A stretch of DNA of 64,000 bases from Roseburia hominis A2-183 (GTDB lineage Bacteria; Bacillota; Clostridia; Lachnospirales; Lachnospiraceae). Shown piece after piece: positions 16,776 through 27,237 of the stretch. Made by a program: the position numbers and the translations under genes. Below the pieces are notes generated by a model. It ran no database searches and was not told the origin of the DNA. It was given only the letters and a program-made list of their open reading frames with translations. The first letter of the stretch is position 1. The number at the start of each line of letters is the position of its first letter. The stretch is from NCBI RefSeq assembly GCF_000225345.1, contig NC_015977.1, positions 3,472,001 to 3,536,000 on the forward strand, written 5' to 3'.

Positions 16776-17459
16776 TTATCGAAAGGGAGTATCCTTTTTC
16801 TCCCTGTCGGGATTTCCGTGGTTCTGTTCGGCATTCTCCCTTGCTTTTTCGTTGCTCTTATCCTTTGCTTTCTCATATTCCGAGATAATCTCATTATAGA
16901 GTTTTTCCCTGAAATCCTTTGTGACCGGATAGCAGACATCCTGGTAGATTGGTTTTCCCTGCTCATCCACCTGCTTTGTCTTATAAGATGGCATTGATAC
17001 AAAGATTTTCTCTTTGCCCTGCACGATATTGATGTTATTTACAATGAAACTGTTTTCAAAGTAAATACGGGCAAGTCCCTTGATGTTACTGCCTTCCCTC
17101 TCATAAGGTGTCACAGTTACGGAAAACTCAGGCATTTCCTGTGTTCTGTCCTGCTTCTGTGTCTCCTCTTTCTCCGGTTCCTTGATTCTTGCATAAGCAT
17201 CAAGGATATTGGTATAGAGTTCCTCACGAAACTCTGCTGTGATAGGATTGCACACATCCTTATAGATCACACCATTGCTTTCATCACGCTCATTGGAGCG
17301 GTATCTAGGCATTGATACGAAAAGTTCTCCCTTGTCCTTATTCTCAAGGATTGCAATATTGGTAATCTTAAATGAATCACCGAATACCACTGTTGCAAAT
17401 CCTTTGATATTGCTGCCCTCTTTTGCTCTTACTTCGTTTACCTTAATTGAATACTTCAT
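16776..17459 (-). CDS. Tandem SpoVG-domain protein
   Basis: 227 residues with two copies of the SpoVG fold. The first runs from KYSIKVNEVRAKEGSNIKGF to about residue 92 (DVCNPITAEFREELYTNIL). The second runs from EFSVTVTPYEREGSNIKGLA to about residue 200 (DVCYPVTKDFREKLYNEIIS). SpoVG proteins bind nucleic acids and act as global regulators in Firmicutes; chromosomal copies have a single domain of about 90 residues. The fused dimer is probably specific to mobile elements. A charged tail follows the second domain. It is in operon with its neighbours (4-bp gap to the gene at 17463). Confidence 0.88.
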   Translation of the reverse strand: MKYSIKVNEVRAKEGSNIKGFATVVFGDSFKITNIAILENKDKGELFVSMPRYRSNERDESNGVIYKDVCNPITAEFREELYTNILDAYARIKEPEKEETQKQDRTQEMPEFSVTVTPYEREGSNIKGLARIYFENSFIVNNINIVQGKEKIFVSMPSYKTKQVDEQGKPIYQDVCYPVTKDFREKLYNEIISEYEKAKDKSNEKARENAEQNHGNPDREKKDTPFR

Positions 17460-17462
17460 ATA

Positions 17463-17861
17463 CTATTCCTCGCTTTCTTTTTGTTCTTTGTTTTGCTCCG
17501 GTATGATAAGCTCACACCAAAGCTGTTCTATCTGTTCACAAGACAATCTGCCATTTAACCAGTTGCCAAGTGTAACGACCATTCCGTCCTGCTCGTAGTA
17601 GAGCCACTCCTGTGTTTCAATGTTCCCCTCATACACGATAGTCACATCAAAATCAGGCATAAATAATCCTTCCTCTGCATCCCATACACAGGCTATTCCC
17701 TGTCTGAGTGTCAGATTCAGGCTTTCGACATACACAGACCAGCCGCTTACGACTATCTGAAAGTCATCATCAATCTCTGCAATATCGTCCTGAGTGTCGA
17801 TCAGCTCCTCCATTTCCGATACAGCTTCTTCTATCTCCCCCAGTCGGTATCTCTTATTCAT
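17463..17861 (-). CDS. Acidic ICE protein of unknown function
   Basis: 132 residues, strongly acidic, with no signal peptide or membrane segment. Features include a short helical start (MNKRYRLGEIEEAVSEMEEL) and a beta-rich middle (FQIVVSGWSVYVESLNLTLR). AAGGAGG lies 6 nt before the ATG at 17861, which is preferred over an ATG at 17894. The family is not recognised. It is located between the sortase remnant and the SpoVG-type gene in the ICE operon. Confidence 0.6.
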   Translation of the reverse strand: MNKRYRLGEIEEAVSEMEELIDTQDDIAEIDDDFQIVVSGWSVYVESLNLTLRQGIACVWDAEEGLFMPDFDVTIVYEGNIETQEWLYYEQDGMVVTLGNWLNGRLSCEQIEQLWCELIIPEQNKEQKESEE

Positions 17862-17872
17862 CTGCCGCCTCC

Positions 17873-18214
17873 TTATATCTGCACCTGACAACAAAACGCA
17901 TTGTTCCCTGTCCCGGCATTCAGCATTTCACTTCCGGTTTCTTCCATTACTGGGTATCTGATATCTATTCCCGGTATCTCAATAATGCCGATGATACTGC
18001 CTTCTTTAAGAATGGCTTTCTCCTCTTTACTAACGGTGGTTTGCTCTTTCTCAACCTCTGTCCTTTCATCCTGCTTCTCCTCCAATGTCTGCTCAAATTC
18101 ATTTATGAGCTGGTTCGTGTTTCTCTCTCCGGTTGTACACCAGAAAAAAGGGACTGCCATAATGGCAATCCCTGCTGTAATCAGTAGTCCTGCGACCACT
18201 TTCCTTATACTCAT
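17873..18214 (-). pseudogene. Truncated sortase, catalytic residues missing
   Basis: 113 residues. The N-terminal membrane anchor (MSIRKVVAGLLITAGIAIMA), a charged coiled segment and the start of the sortase beta-barrel (IIGIIEIPGIDIRYPVMEET, then GSEMLNAGTGN) are typical of class B/D sortases. The sequence then ends in AFCCQVQI and a stop, before the catalytic His, Cys and Arg of the family. Elements of this kind often carry a full sortase here, so this looks like a truncation that left the membrane anchor. It could still be expressed (AGGAG 9 nt before the ATG). Confidence 0.65.
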
Positions 18215-18226
18215 AGAGTTTCACTC

Positions 18227-21200
18227 CTATCTTTTCCTGTTTCTGTCTGGCATATAGATTCCCTTATCCTCTGCAACAATACCCGCATTTTCTATTCTGT
18301 CCTCAGACTTTTCTTCGTCCAGTCCGCCAAGATCTGCGTCCATAGCTTTTGCATTCTCAAGGTCAAGCTGGGCATTTAATTCATACTGCCTTGCAAGTTT
18401 TTCTTCCAGTTCTGCACTATATGCAAACGGCTTGTCATACTCCGCCTTTGAAGCCTCAAGATCATTTTGGTACTGTTCAATCTTCTTTTCCAGAAAATCA
18501 ACATTTTCGTGAAGTCCGTTGAACAGGTTCTCCAGCTTTACCATACTTCCCACCGGACTTGTGGAAAGTTCTGCCTTGTATTCCGTCTTTCCACGAAGCA
18601 CCATATAGTTGATACTGAGGAAATTCTTTTCCACCAGAAGCTCAAAGCCGTGAAACTTACCGACTGGAGTGGTTTCGCCTGTCTTACATTTGCTGATTGC
18701 TTCAAGCATTACGGTTCCACCATCCACTCGCTCTGTATAAGTTGCATTGCCTATGGTAATGGCAAAATCCGGGTTATCAATCAATTCCTTATCCCTTGCC
18801 TTTATATCCTCCCTGACATTGGCAAGTTTCTCTGTCGCAGTTTTGATGAGTTTTGGATACTTGATCATAAAATTATCCTGCAATCCGTATCTCTGATTAT
18901 CATAAGACGCCTTTAAGAGCTTTAATCTCTGGACATCATTGTCAACCTCCATCTTTTCCCTGATTAAAGGGTTGCCTGTAGCAACCGCCTTAATCTCCGC
19001 ATAAGAAAGTGTTGCCTCATCAATGTCCTCACAGCTTCGGCTCACTGCCTTGCTTGTCATAACCTGACTGATGAAACGCTGCTTGTTTTCCACAAGTGAC
19101 CAGTTGTATGCATCAAAGGTTTGTTTTGTAACATATCGGTAGATTGCCACCTCATCGTTTTTATTTCCCTGTCGGATACCTCTGCCTTCCCTCTGTTCAA
19201 TAGAAGAAGGCTTCCACGGGCAATCGACATGGTGCATTGCAACAAGGTGTGTCTGTACATTAACTCCGGTTCCGCACTTATCTGTCGAACCGATAAGGAC
19301 TTTTTTCTTACCTGTCCTCATTTCCTTAAAGAGTGCATCCCTCTGTGCGTCTGTTTTTGCATCGTGAATAAATGCTATCTCCTCCGCAGGGATACCATAC
19401 TTGATAAGTGACTCCTTCAGATAATCATAAATCGTAAAGTCCTTGTCCGGTCCCGGTGTTCCAATATCTGAAAAAATAAGCTGACAGCCTATATGACCAT
19501 CAGCATTTCCTTTTACATATTCTTTCCAGACATTTTCCGCTACCTTATTGAGCTTTCCGTCCGGGTTGTTCGGTGCGTCCTTATCAATCAGTCTTGCGTC
19601 TGTTCCAAGAAGTCTTGCTTCGTGCGTAATCTTTAAGAAGTTGTCAACACTTGGATCAACACCCCCGCCCCTTATCCTTTCTGCTCTTACAACAAATTCT
19701 TCCATTACCTGCTTCACATACCAGTCCGGCTCCGACTCCACGATGATAGGCTTGCCGCCACGCAGAGCTGGCACATCAAGGTCAAGCATATCCGCTGTCT
19801 GCACATCGGCAACCTCACGGAAGATGTTCATAAGCTCCGGCAGATTGGTAAACTTATTGAACCTGCTCTTGAAACGGAAACCACTGCCCTCAACCGTAAG
19901 CTCCAGTGCCGTTGTTACTTCTCCAAAGTTAGCCGCCCACGAGTCGAAATGATGAATTCCCATCTCCTCAAGTGCCGATTTCTGCAAATAAAGCTGCATA
20001 ACATACATCTCACACATCGTGTTGCTTATCGGTGTTCCGGTAGCAAATACAATGCCCCTGCCATCATTTATCTCTGATAAATACTGGCATTTAAGCTGCA
20101 TATCCGTTGACTTCTTAGCCCCACTACTGCTGATTCCCGACACATTATTCATCTTTGAAAAAATGGCAAGGTTCTTAAAATTGTGTGCTTCGTCTACCAT
20201 AATAGAGTCAACACCCAGCTCCTCAAAGGTAATGAGGTCATCTTTCCTGCTCTCATCGGTCAGGGATTTAAGCTGTTCCTCCAGCTTTTTCTTCTGGCTT
20301 TCCATCTGCTTTACGGTCCAGCGTTCCCCGTTCCGCTCCTTCATATCATCAATCGCATAGGTGATCTCATTTATCTGTTCATTAAGCATTCGCTCCTTTC
20401 TCTCTGCCGAAATTGGAATTTTCTCAAATTGCGAGTGCGACATAATGATGCAGTCATAATCGCCTGTCGCAATCCTTGATACAAACTGCTTTCTTCGGCT
20501 CTTTTCAAAATCACGCTCCGTTGCAACCAAGATGTTTGCTGACGGGTAAAGCCTTAAAAATTCACTTGCTGTCTGCCCGATAAGCGGCTTTGGCACTACC
20601 ATAATTGTCTTATTGGAAAGTCCGAGCCTTTTCTGTTCCATACACGCAGCCATCATTTCAAACGACTTTCCGGCTCCGACGCAGTGGGCAAGCAGAGTAT
20701 TTCCTCCCATAAGGATTCGTGCCACCGCATTTTTCTGGTGCGGTTTTAATTCAATCTCAGGGTTCATTCCCGGAAATTGCAAATGGCTTCCGTCATACTC
20801 ACGCAGGCGGATATTATTGAAGGTTTCATTATAATATTCCACATACTTCTGTCGGCGTTCCGGTTCTGCAAATAACCATTCCTTGAACTTCTCCTTGATC
20901 ATATTTTGCTTTTCCCTTGCAAGCATTGTCTCATTTTTGTTGACTTCATAATGGTACTTGCCCTCACCATCATCAATCCTGTCCCTGACAGTGACCGTTT
21001 TTAAGTTCAGGGTATCCTCAAAAATAGAATAAGCGTCCATTCTGCTTGTACCATAAGTTTTCGTTGCCGCCACGGAATGTTTATCCATACTTTTGTTCTC
21101 AATGAACCATTCCATACTCATTTTATTCAAGTGTACCTGAATACCGGAATTATAATACTCCGTTCTGATTGCCCTTGCCCTTTTTGGTGTATTAAGCAGC

Positions 21201-24200
21201 TCATAGATAAACTGTTCATAATCAAGCGGTTCAATCCAAGTTGTACCAATCTTTACATCTATATCCGAGGCTTCAATCCATTCCGGCTGAACTTTCTCTA
21301 AGGCTGCGGCATTGGCGGCAAATCTTTCTGCCTGCGGATTATCGGTATCCGCCGCCATTGCCTTTGCAACACGCAGCTTATCCCTTACATTGCCTGACAG
21401 ATATTCATCTGCTGTCTCCCAGCCTGCGTCCGGGTTATTTTCATTGTAACGGTCAGGATTAAGAAAAATAATTCCATCGAGTTCCTTTATGAGAGTATCC
21501 CTGTCTGTTTCATAAATGGAGAGCATATAAGGAATATTTACATATCCAAACTCATTGACCGATACATTAAGAGCCTCAACTGCAGTTTCTACCCTGTCCA
21601 CCACGGACTTTGCTTTAATCGTCTGCTTATAAAACATATCAGCCTTCTTCACCTCCCCGTCCTCATTTACTTCTTCAAGACTGCAAAGAAGCGGATAATC
21701 GCTGTCATCCCTGAACGCTGTACGGTTTGCTTTGGAAGTGATTGCTCCATACTTTCCAACGAATTTATCATATTTTACATTCAAAAGCTGCTGTTTGTCT
21801 GCAAGCTCCTCATCACTACAGCCCTCCATCTGGATATCAATCAGCTCTCTTGTTATCTGTCTGATTTCATCAAGGCTCTTAATACGCCCCTCCGCTGTCG
21901 GTGATACTTTCTGCCTTACCATCTCTGAATTTTCCCTGTAGTAAAGTTTTCCTTCAAAGAATGTGTAAGTATAATTTCTGACATCCGGATCAGCGGGAAT
22001 GACTTCCTCTGTCTGTTCCTCATTCTCTGCCAGTCTCTCAAAATCTGTCATCTGTGCTTTGATGTTACTGATTGCCATATTGAGTGCTTCATACAGATTG
22101 AAGTTCTCATCATTATTCACACAGACGGTATATTTGCTGTCCTGTCCGAACATCCTTGTATCATACTGCATTGTACCAAGCATCATCTCCGGGTGCTCTG
22201 CAAAATAGGAATTGACTGCTATGCCATCACCTGTGACACCAAGATGTACCCAGTCAGGCTCTATATCAATTTTTCGCTCTCTTTTCTGTAAAAAAAGAAT
22301 GTCCGCAGTCACCTCAGTTCCTGCATTATCCTTAAATGCAGTATTCGGAAGTCGGATTGCTCCCACAAGTTCTGCCCTCTCAGCCAGATACTTTCGTATA
22401 GTCGGATTGCTCTTATCCAGTGTTCCCTTTGTGGTAATCACTGCAACCATACCTCCCGGTCTTGCCTGATCGAGTGCTTTTGCCAGAAAATAATCGTGAA
22501 TACGGAAGTTATACTTGTTGTACTTTGGATCGAATATCTTATAATCTCCAAATGGCACATTTCCCATAACAACATCAAAGAAGTTATCCGGATATGTGGT
22601 GTTTTCAAATCCTGTAATACTGATATTGGCATTCTGGTAAAGCTGTTTTGCTATTCTTCCCGATATGCTGTCCAGCTCCACTCCGTACAGCCTGCTTTGC
22701 TGCATTGGTGCTGGCATACTTCCGAAGAAATTACCGATACCCATAGACGGCTCCAAGACATTTCCGCCTTTAAACCCAAACTGCACAAGGGCTGAATTGA
22801 TACACGTTGCAATCTCCGGCGAAGTGTAAAAGGCATTATTTACAGTTGCTCTTGCCGCACTGTATTCCTCATCGGAAAGAAGCTCTTTCAGTTCTGCATA
22901 CTCTTTGCTCCACGCAGCATTATTCTCATCAAATGCCTGTGACAAGCCACCCCAGCCGACAAACTTTGATAAAACTGTCTGCTCCTTTGGTCTGGCAAGT
23001 CTGTTTTCTGCTTCAATCTGCTTTAGTGTACGGATTGCGTCAATGTTCCACTGGTATCTGGTCTTTGCACCGCCCTTTTCTGTTTCCCACAGGTTATAGT
23101 GGAAATTGAGTTTTGTCTGGTCTTGTGTTTTTTCTTTTCCACGCAGACCTTCCACTGGCGGTAATACTTCCTGTGCAGGTGTTTCAGGGGCAGCCTCCTG
23201 TGGTTCGGTATCCTTCTGTGGAATATCTGCCGATACATTCTTATCCTCATCAGAAATTATACGACCATCCGTGTCAATCTTGGTATTCAAGCCATATGCA
23301 ATCGCCCGTTCTCTGGTTTTAAGACGGCTTTCTCTCACACTGTCCTCAATATCAAAGAACTTGCGATAAACAGGATTCATCTTTTCCCTGTCAATCTTAT
23401 TTTTTATGGTCTGATAGATTGCCTTCTGGTCCTCTCCACAGTACAATGGCTGTTTTACCATATAGGATAAGATTTCATATACCTCACGCCATGATACGGT
23501 ATCCCCTGCCCTCTCTCCATTTCTGTTTTTGTAGCTTACTTTCACATCTGCACTGCTTAAAGTGTATTCTGTGAGTCCATACTGATTATTGCAATATGCC
23601 TTTCTCTCACCCTGAACATTTCCCATCGCTATCTCACAGATCAGTTCCAGCTTATTCGGCATAAATGCAAAATCCGATTGCACCACATCCATAAGGAAAG
23701 CACGGAATGGTGTGTAACAGCTACATTCTGACACAAGTATCTCAATGGCATCTCTTAAATCTTTATCCATTGCAGCTACACGGTCAGCATAATCAATCGG
23801 CTTGATATACCGTAACTCAGCCGCCTTTCTGTTTACAGCATAACTGTCAGGCTCATCAGGAATAGCATAATCATCAATTTCTGATTTCTCCTCCTGCGTA
23901 TCAACTTCACGGTACTCTGCGTCAATGACTTCATCATCTTCACGAAGTCCGTCCATTGCAAGCTCATCAATACGAGGTGTCTCCGACTGGTATTCTCCGG
24001 TAAGGATAAGTACACCGATTTCCTTTTCGACATTCTTCCACGAAACGTATCCTTCTACTTCTCCATCTTCATCTTTCCATTGGATACGAAGTCCCGAACC
24101 GTGAAATGTGTCATACCCGTGCAAGCCTAGACCGTCAAGCGGCCAGCTTGCACCCCCCTGACCATATTCTGCCTTGATACGCTTTGCTCTGGTTCCTGCG

Positions 24201-25672
24201 TCTATCTCTGTCTGATAGATTTCACACACCCTGCCTTTTCCACCGACAAAGCCAGTTCCTTTCATAAGTATCTCTTTTACATACTCACTTGGTACACTCT
24301 CTGCTTTCTTTGGATTAAGGTAATTATATTTTCTGGCAAGGGCAGCCTTTTTATCCTCCTCGAACTGACGCATAAATTCATTGTGTCTGGTTTTCTCCGG
24401 CTGCTTCACACCAAAACTTGCCTGCCCGTTTTGGTCGAAAAAAAAGGAAGCCTGTGTATATTCGGCTTCCTTACTGACACCCAATGAGTTAATCTCATCA
24501 AGCTCTCTATTTAATTCTTCCTGTGTTTCTAATGAAACTTCATCACGATCTGGTGGAGCACTACTTCCTCTGCCTGCATCTTCGCCTGCTCTCTTATCTT
24601 CCACATCTCCATTGTCGATGACGGATTCTGTGGCTTGTGCTTCATTAGATACTGTTCCTCCAACTGATCGTAAAGCTGGTTTGCTTCCTCCTCTACTGCC
24701 GACATCTTCTCGTACATCTTCCCGAATCTCATCAGTGTCTTGTACCTTGCCGGTTCGTTCTCCAGAAGATACTTCATTGCCATTCTCCCGTATCTGCCCA
24801 GCTTCGTTAAATCCTCTGTCTCGTCCGGCATTGTCAGCTCCGGATACAGCAGTCCGTCCACTTCCTTGTAAGTCATTGCTTCTAACATATGATATTCTCC
24901 TTTCGCTCTCAATCGTTTGTAAATTCCTACTAAATTCTCTAAGAACACTACAGGAGACATCGCATACAAGGGAACCAAGACGGTAAACTATCTCCTCATC
25001 TTTGATATTTACAATCTGACTGAAATCCTGTTCTTGCACAGATAAGTCAAATCCACATCTCGTCCCTACAGCATACATAACACTGGAATATACTAACTGC
25101 TCCATATCGCTATCCTGCTGTAAGCCCTTGCGTTTTTCGTTGAATTCCTTTATCACACTACCTGATAGCTGCATTAGTTCGGACATTCTATCCCCGAACT
25201 CCTCTTTTATTATATTCCAAACATTTGTTCCTGTAAACTGTTTTAGCGTATTTTTTAGTGATTCCCTGTCATCGCTTTTATACCGCTCCATCTGTCCTTC
25301 CGATACCAGAAAGTCTGCATAACTTTTCAGGTTTTCCCCCTCCAGATCCCAAGTCAGCTTCACATTCTTTCCGCCTGTATCACTGATATCGAAAATATAT
25401 CTCATACGGGGATTAAGTGCCCTTGAGGGGAAGATAGCACAGCCCTTTGCTCCACGCTTTACATATCTTCCCACTTTCTTCCAAGTGTCATAATCTGCCA
25501 TAAGGGTACTTTTCTCCGGTGATCTCTGAGCTGTTACCATAACGATATTATCAAATTCATAGCGATATAACTGACCAGCAACTTTTAATACATCTTTCCA
25601 GTTCTTTTCAGAACGGGTGATGTTGCTGATTTCTGAATCATATATCGCTTTGACCTTCATATCAACACTCAT
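18227..25672 (-). CDS. Giant DarB-like DNA methylase-helicase with ArdC-like N-terminus
   Basis: 2481 residues. Domains in order: an ArdC/LtrC-like N-terminal domain (~20-110, [20 protein letters not shown]); a low-complexity charged linker (~270-430); further linker regions; an N6-adenine methylase-like domain (~860-1170, SAM motif [15 protein letters not shown] near 976 and catalytic-type motif GNVPFGDY near 1040); an SF2/SNF2-type helicase (Walker [12 protein letters not shown] near 1667, DEAH box [10 protein letters not shown] near 1827, motif [13 protein letters not shown] near 2160); and a coiled-coil tail. Phage P1 DarB has a related methylase-helicase layout and protects incoming DNA from restriction. 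A similar antirestriction role during conjugation is inferred here. It is by far the largest gene of the element. Confidence 0.9.
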   Translation of the reverse strand: MSVDMKVKAIYDSEISNITRSEKNWKDVLKVAGQLYRYEFDNIVMVTAQRSPEKSTLMADYDTWKKVGRYVKRGAKGCAIFPSRALNPRMRYIFDISDTGGKNVKLTWDLEGENLKSYADFLVSEGQMERYKSDDRESLKNTLKQFTGTNVWNIIKEEFGDRMSELMQLSGSVIKEFNEKRKGLQQDSDMEQLVYSSVMYAVGTRCGFDLSVQEQDFSQIVNIKDEEIVYRLGSLVCDVSCSVLREFSRNLQTIESERRISYVRSNDLQGSGRTAVSGADNAGRDRGFNEAGQIRENGNEVSSGERTGKVQDTDEIREDVREDVGSRGGSKPALRSVGGTVSNEAQATESVIDNGDVEDKRAGEDAGRGSSAPPDRDEVSLETQEELNRELDEINSLGVSKEAEYTQASFFFDQNGQASFGVKQPEKTRHNEFMRQFEEDKKAALARKYNYLNPKKAESVPSEYVKEILMKGTGFVGGKGRVCEIYQTEIDAGTRAKRIKAEYGQGGASWPLDGLGLHGYDTFHGSGLRIQWKDEDGEVEGYVSWKNVEKEIGVLILTGEYQSETPRIDELAMDGLREDDEVIDAEYREVDTQEEKSEIDDYAIPDEPDSYAVNRKAAELRYIKPIDYADRVAAMDKDLRDAIEILVSECSCYTPFRAFLMDVVQSDFAFMPNKLELICEIAMGNVQGERKAYCNNQYGLTEYTLSSADVKVSYKNRNGERAGDTVSWREVYEILSYMVKQPLYCGEDQKAIYQTIKNKIDREKMNPVYRKFFDIEDSVRESRLKTRERAIAYGLNTKIDTDGRIISDEDKNVSADIPQKDTEPQEAAPETPAQEVLPPVEGLRGKEKTQDQTKLNFHYNLWETEKGGAKTRYQWNIDAIRTLKQIEAENRLARPKEQTVLSKFVGWGGLSQAFDENNAAWSKEYAELKELLSDEEYSAARATVNNAFYTSPEIATCINSALVQFGFKGGNVLEPSMGIGNFFGSMPAPMQQSRLYGVELDSISGRIAKQLYQNANISITGFENTTYPDNFFDVVMGNVPFGDYKIFDPKYNKYNFRIHDYFLAKALDQARPGGMVAVITTKGTLDKSNPTIRKYLAERAELVGAIRLPNTAFKDNAGTEVTADILFLQKRERKIDIEPDWVHLGVTGDGIAVNSYFAEHPEMMLGTMQYDTRMFGQDSKYTVCVNNDENFNLYEALNMAISNIKAQMTDFERLAENEEQTEEVIPADPDVRNYTYTFFEGKLYYRENSEMVRQKVSPTAEGRIKSLDEIRQITRELIDIQMEGCSDEELADKQQLLNVKYDKFVGKYGAITSKANRTAFRDDSDYPLLCSLEEVNEDGEVKKADMFYKQTIKAKSVVDRVETAVEALNVSVNEFGYVNIPYMLSIYETDRDTLIKELDGIIFLNPDRYNENNPDAGWETADEYLSGNVRDKLRVAKAMAADTDNPQAERFAANAAALEKVQPEWIEASDIDVKIGTTWIEPLDYEQFIYELLNTPKRARAIRTEYYNSGIQVHLNKMSMEWFIENKSMDKHSVAATKTYGTSRMDAYSIFEDTLNLKTVTVRDRIDDGEGKYHYEVNKNETMLAREKQNMIKEKFKEWLFAEPERRQKYVEYYNETFNNIRLREYDGSHLQFPGMNPEIELKPHQKNAVARILMGGNTLLAHCVGAGKSFEMMAACMEQKRLGLSNKTIMVVPKPLIGQTASEFLRLYPSANILVATERDFEKSRRKQFVSRIATGDYDCIIMSHSQFEKIPISAERKERMLNEQINEITYAIDDMKERNGERWTVKQMESQKKKLEEQLKSLTDESRKDDLITFEELGVDSIMVDEAHNFKNLAIFSKMNNVSGISSSGAKKSTDMQLKCQYLSEINDGRGIVFATGTPISNTMCEMYVMQLYLQKSALEEMGIHHFDSWAANFGEVTTALELTVEGSGFRFKSRFNKFTNLPELMNIFREVADVQTADMLDLDVPALRGGKPIIVESEPDWYVKQVMEEFVVRAERIRGGGVDPSVDNFLKITHEARLLGTDARLIDKDAPNNPDGKLNKVAENVWKEYVKGNADGHIGCQLIFSDIGTPGPDKDFTIYDYLKESLIKYGIPAEEIAFIHDAKTDAQRDALFKEMRTGKKKVLIGSTDKCGTGVNVQTHLVAMHHVDCPWKPSSIEQREGRGIRQGNKNDEVAIYRYVTKQTFDAYNWSLVENKQRFISQVMTSKAVSRSCEDIDEATLSYAEIKAVATGNPLIREKMEVDNDVQRLKLLKASYDNQRYGLQDNFMIKYPKLIKTATEKLANVREDIKARDKELIDNPDFAITIGNATYTERVDGGTVMLEAISKCKTGETTPVGKFHGFELLVEKNFLSINYMVLRGKTEYKAELSTSPVGSMVKLENLFNGLHENVDFLEKKIEQYQNDLEASKAEYDKPFAYSAELEEKLARQYELNAQLDLENAKAMDADLGGLDEEKSEDRIENAGIVAEDKGIYMPDRNRKR

Positions 25673-25686
25673 GTGTCACCCTCCTT

Positions 25687-26055
25687 TTACTTCAGTAATT
25701 CTGCAAACATTTCCTTAAAGAGCTTTGACTCCTCCCCGTCAAGCTCAATCACAAATTCTGCATCAACCGCCTGTCCATCACATTTGCCCTTTCCTTTTAC
25801 AATCTTTCGCATAATCCTGAGAAGCACATAACACTGCTTTGACTTGGCTATGCTCTGCTTAAAGGCAAGTCCGTCGCTGTCAGCCGACTGCTGTGTCTCA
25901 TAGACAATCACATTCAGCTTTCTGCTGATTTCCTCAACTTTCTCATATGGAATACTGACAGACGATTTTACCTCTCCCGGTCTTTCCCATTCCTTATGAA
26001 GTTCGTTTAATAAAAATTCCATATCCTTAATAACTGCTGTCTGCTCATTTTTCAT
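25687..26055 (-). CDS. Small ICE protein of unknown function
   Basis: 122 soluble residues, helical, with a short conserved-looking middle (SIAKSKQCYVLLRIMRKIV) and an acidic C-terminus. The start overlaps the stop of the DpnD/PcfM-like gene (ATGA), so the two are translationally coupled; GGAGG lies 9 nt upstream. It directly precedes the giant methylase-helicase. Family not recognised. Confidence 0.65.
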   Translation of the reverse strand: MKNEQTAVIKDMEFLLNELHKEWERPGEVKSSVSIPYEKVEEISRKLNVIVYETQQSADSDGLAFKQSIAKSKQCYVLLRIMRKIVKGKGKCDGQAVDAEFVIELDGEESKLFKEMFAELLK

Positions 26056-26270
26056 CGTGTCTTTCCTCCATTTTCCTTTAATGAAGAAGGGAGCTGTTCT
26101 TCGCTGTATGGCGAAAAATCAACTCCCTTCATATCCTCCGCATCAAGGACTATCTGTTCTGAATAATACATATCCATTGCCTTGTTTATGGCATCGTCAA
26201 GTGACTCTGCCTTTACTGTCTCTACCCTTGAGAGAACTTCTTTTATCTCAATATCAAATTCTTTTTCCAT
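26052..26270 (-). CDS. DpnD/PcfM-like small protein
   Basis: 72 residues beginning MEKEFDIEIKEVLSRVETVK, with the helix LDDAINKAMDMYYSEQIVLD. This matches the short DpnD/PcfM family found in conjugative plasmids such as pCF10 and next to restriction or replication genes. The exact function is not established. The stop overlaps the downstream start by 4 nt. Confidence 0.7.
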   Translation of the reverse strand: MEKEFDIEIKEVLSRVETVKAESLDDAINKAMDMYYSEQIVLDAEDMKGVDFSPYSEEQLPSSLKENGGKTR

Positions 26271-26299
26271 TCGATATCAGCCTCCAATTCCATTTTTCC

Positions 26300-27190
26300 T
26301 CATCGGCTCTTTTTTTCTTTTACCTGTCTTTCCTTAAAACCTTCATCATACTTTCCATCTTCAAGCCTGTCATAAAAATATTCCTCCTCTATCGTTCCAA
26401 ATTCCTTATACATCTGGTGCAGGAAATCATTCTGCATATTTTTTGGAATATCATCATCCTTTGACAAATCCTGATAAAAATAAAACTTCTGCTTGAGTTT
26501 CGCCCTGTAATCATAAACATCTTTTATCTTTTCAGGTGTCCCGTATTCTCTTTTATATGCCTTAAAGTTGGTCTGCGAAAGTGTGGAACCAAGATAAATC
26601 CCGTGCTCCCACGATACCCCAATCGCTGTGTTATCCTTAGTTGGCTCCTCGTCTTTCGGATATCGCTTATACTCTGTTGCTCCAAGAGCAATCGTGAGAG
26701 AGCCGCTTTTCATATCCATTACCACAAGATTGCGTGGAGATAATGCTTCAAGTACCATATAATCGTGGTCATTAAAATTATGAAATGTCTGCCCTCTTTC
26801 AAATGTCCTGTCGCATTTTTCATAATGCAGGATAAAGTCATCTATCCAGCCTCTATCCGTCATTCCAATCTCATCCATCTTTGTAATACACTCTGGGGAA
26901 CTTGTTGCCTTATCAAAGTAAAATTTCTTTGAATCATTATAATATCCTTGCAAAAAGCGTCCCAGTTCCACATCATCTCTACAGAATTTTGCAAAAACTG
27001 TAACATTTGCTGCCCTGTAATACTCTGTAAAACCTTCCGCAAGCGTTCTTCCAAGAAGCAGCATCTGATCTGCAAGCTCTGACATATCATCAATGGCAAC
27101 GAACTTCTTATAATCTTCCAAAGTCATAAGCATATTTCTTTCTGTTCCCTTATAATTCTCCATTACAAGAATCATATCCTTTAAATCCAT
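26300..27190 (-). CDS. ICE protein of unknown function
   Basis: A 296-residue soluble protein, mixed alpha/beta, with no signal peptide and no motif I recognise. A middle segment is TIALGATEYKRYPKDEEPTK and the C-terminus is Lys/Glu-rich. AGGAGG lies 6 nt before the ATG. It sits between the NlpC/P60 hydrolase and the DpnD/PcfM-like gene, a position often filled by unknown ICE genes. Confidence 0.65.
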   Translation of the reverse strand: MDLKDMILVMENYKGTERNMLMTLEDYKKFVAIDDMSELADQMLLLGRTLAEGFTEYYRAANVTVFAKFCRDDVELGRFLQGYYNDSKKFYFDKATSSPECITKMDEIGMTDRGWIDDFILHYEKCDRTFERGQTFHNFNDHDYMVLEALSPRNLVVMDMKSGSLTIALGATEYKRYPKDEEPTKDNTAIGVSWEHGIYLGSTLSQTNFKAYKREYGTPEKIKDVYDYRAKLKQKFYFYQDLSKDDDIPKNMQNDFLHQMYKEFGTIEEEYFYDRLEDGKYDEGFKERQVKEKKSR

Positions 27191-27237
27191 TCTTACCTCC
27201 TGTCCCAGAGAGGACTTTCGCCCTCTCTGCCAATTTT

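Noticed and set aside
24381..24986. 201-codon plus-strand frame inside the methylase-helicase gene
   Set aside because: Shadow of the low-complexity linker; Ser/Leu/Pro-rich without motifs.
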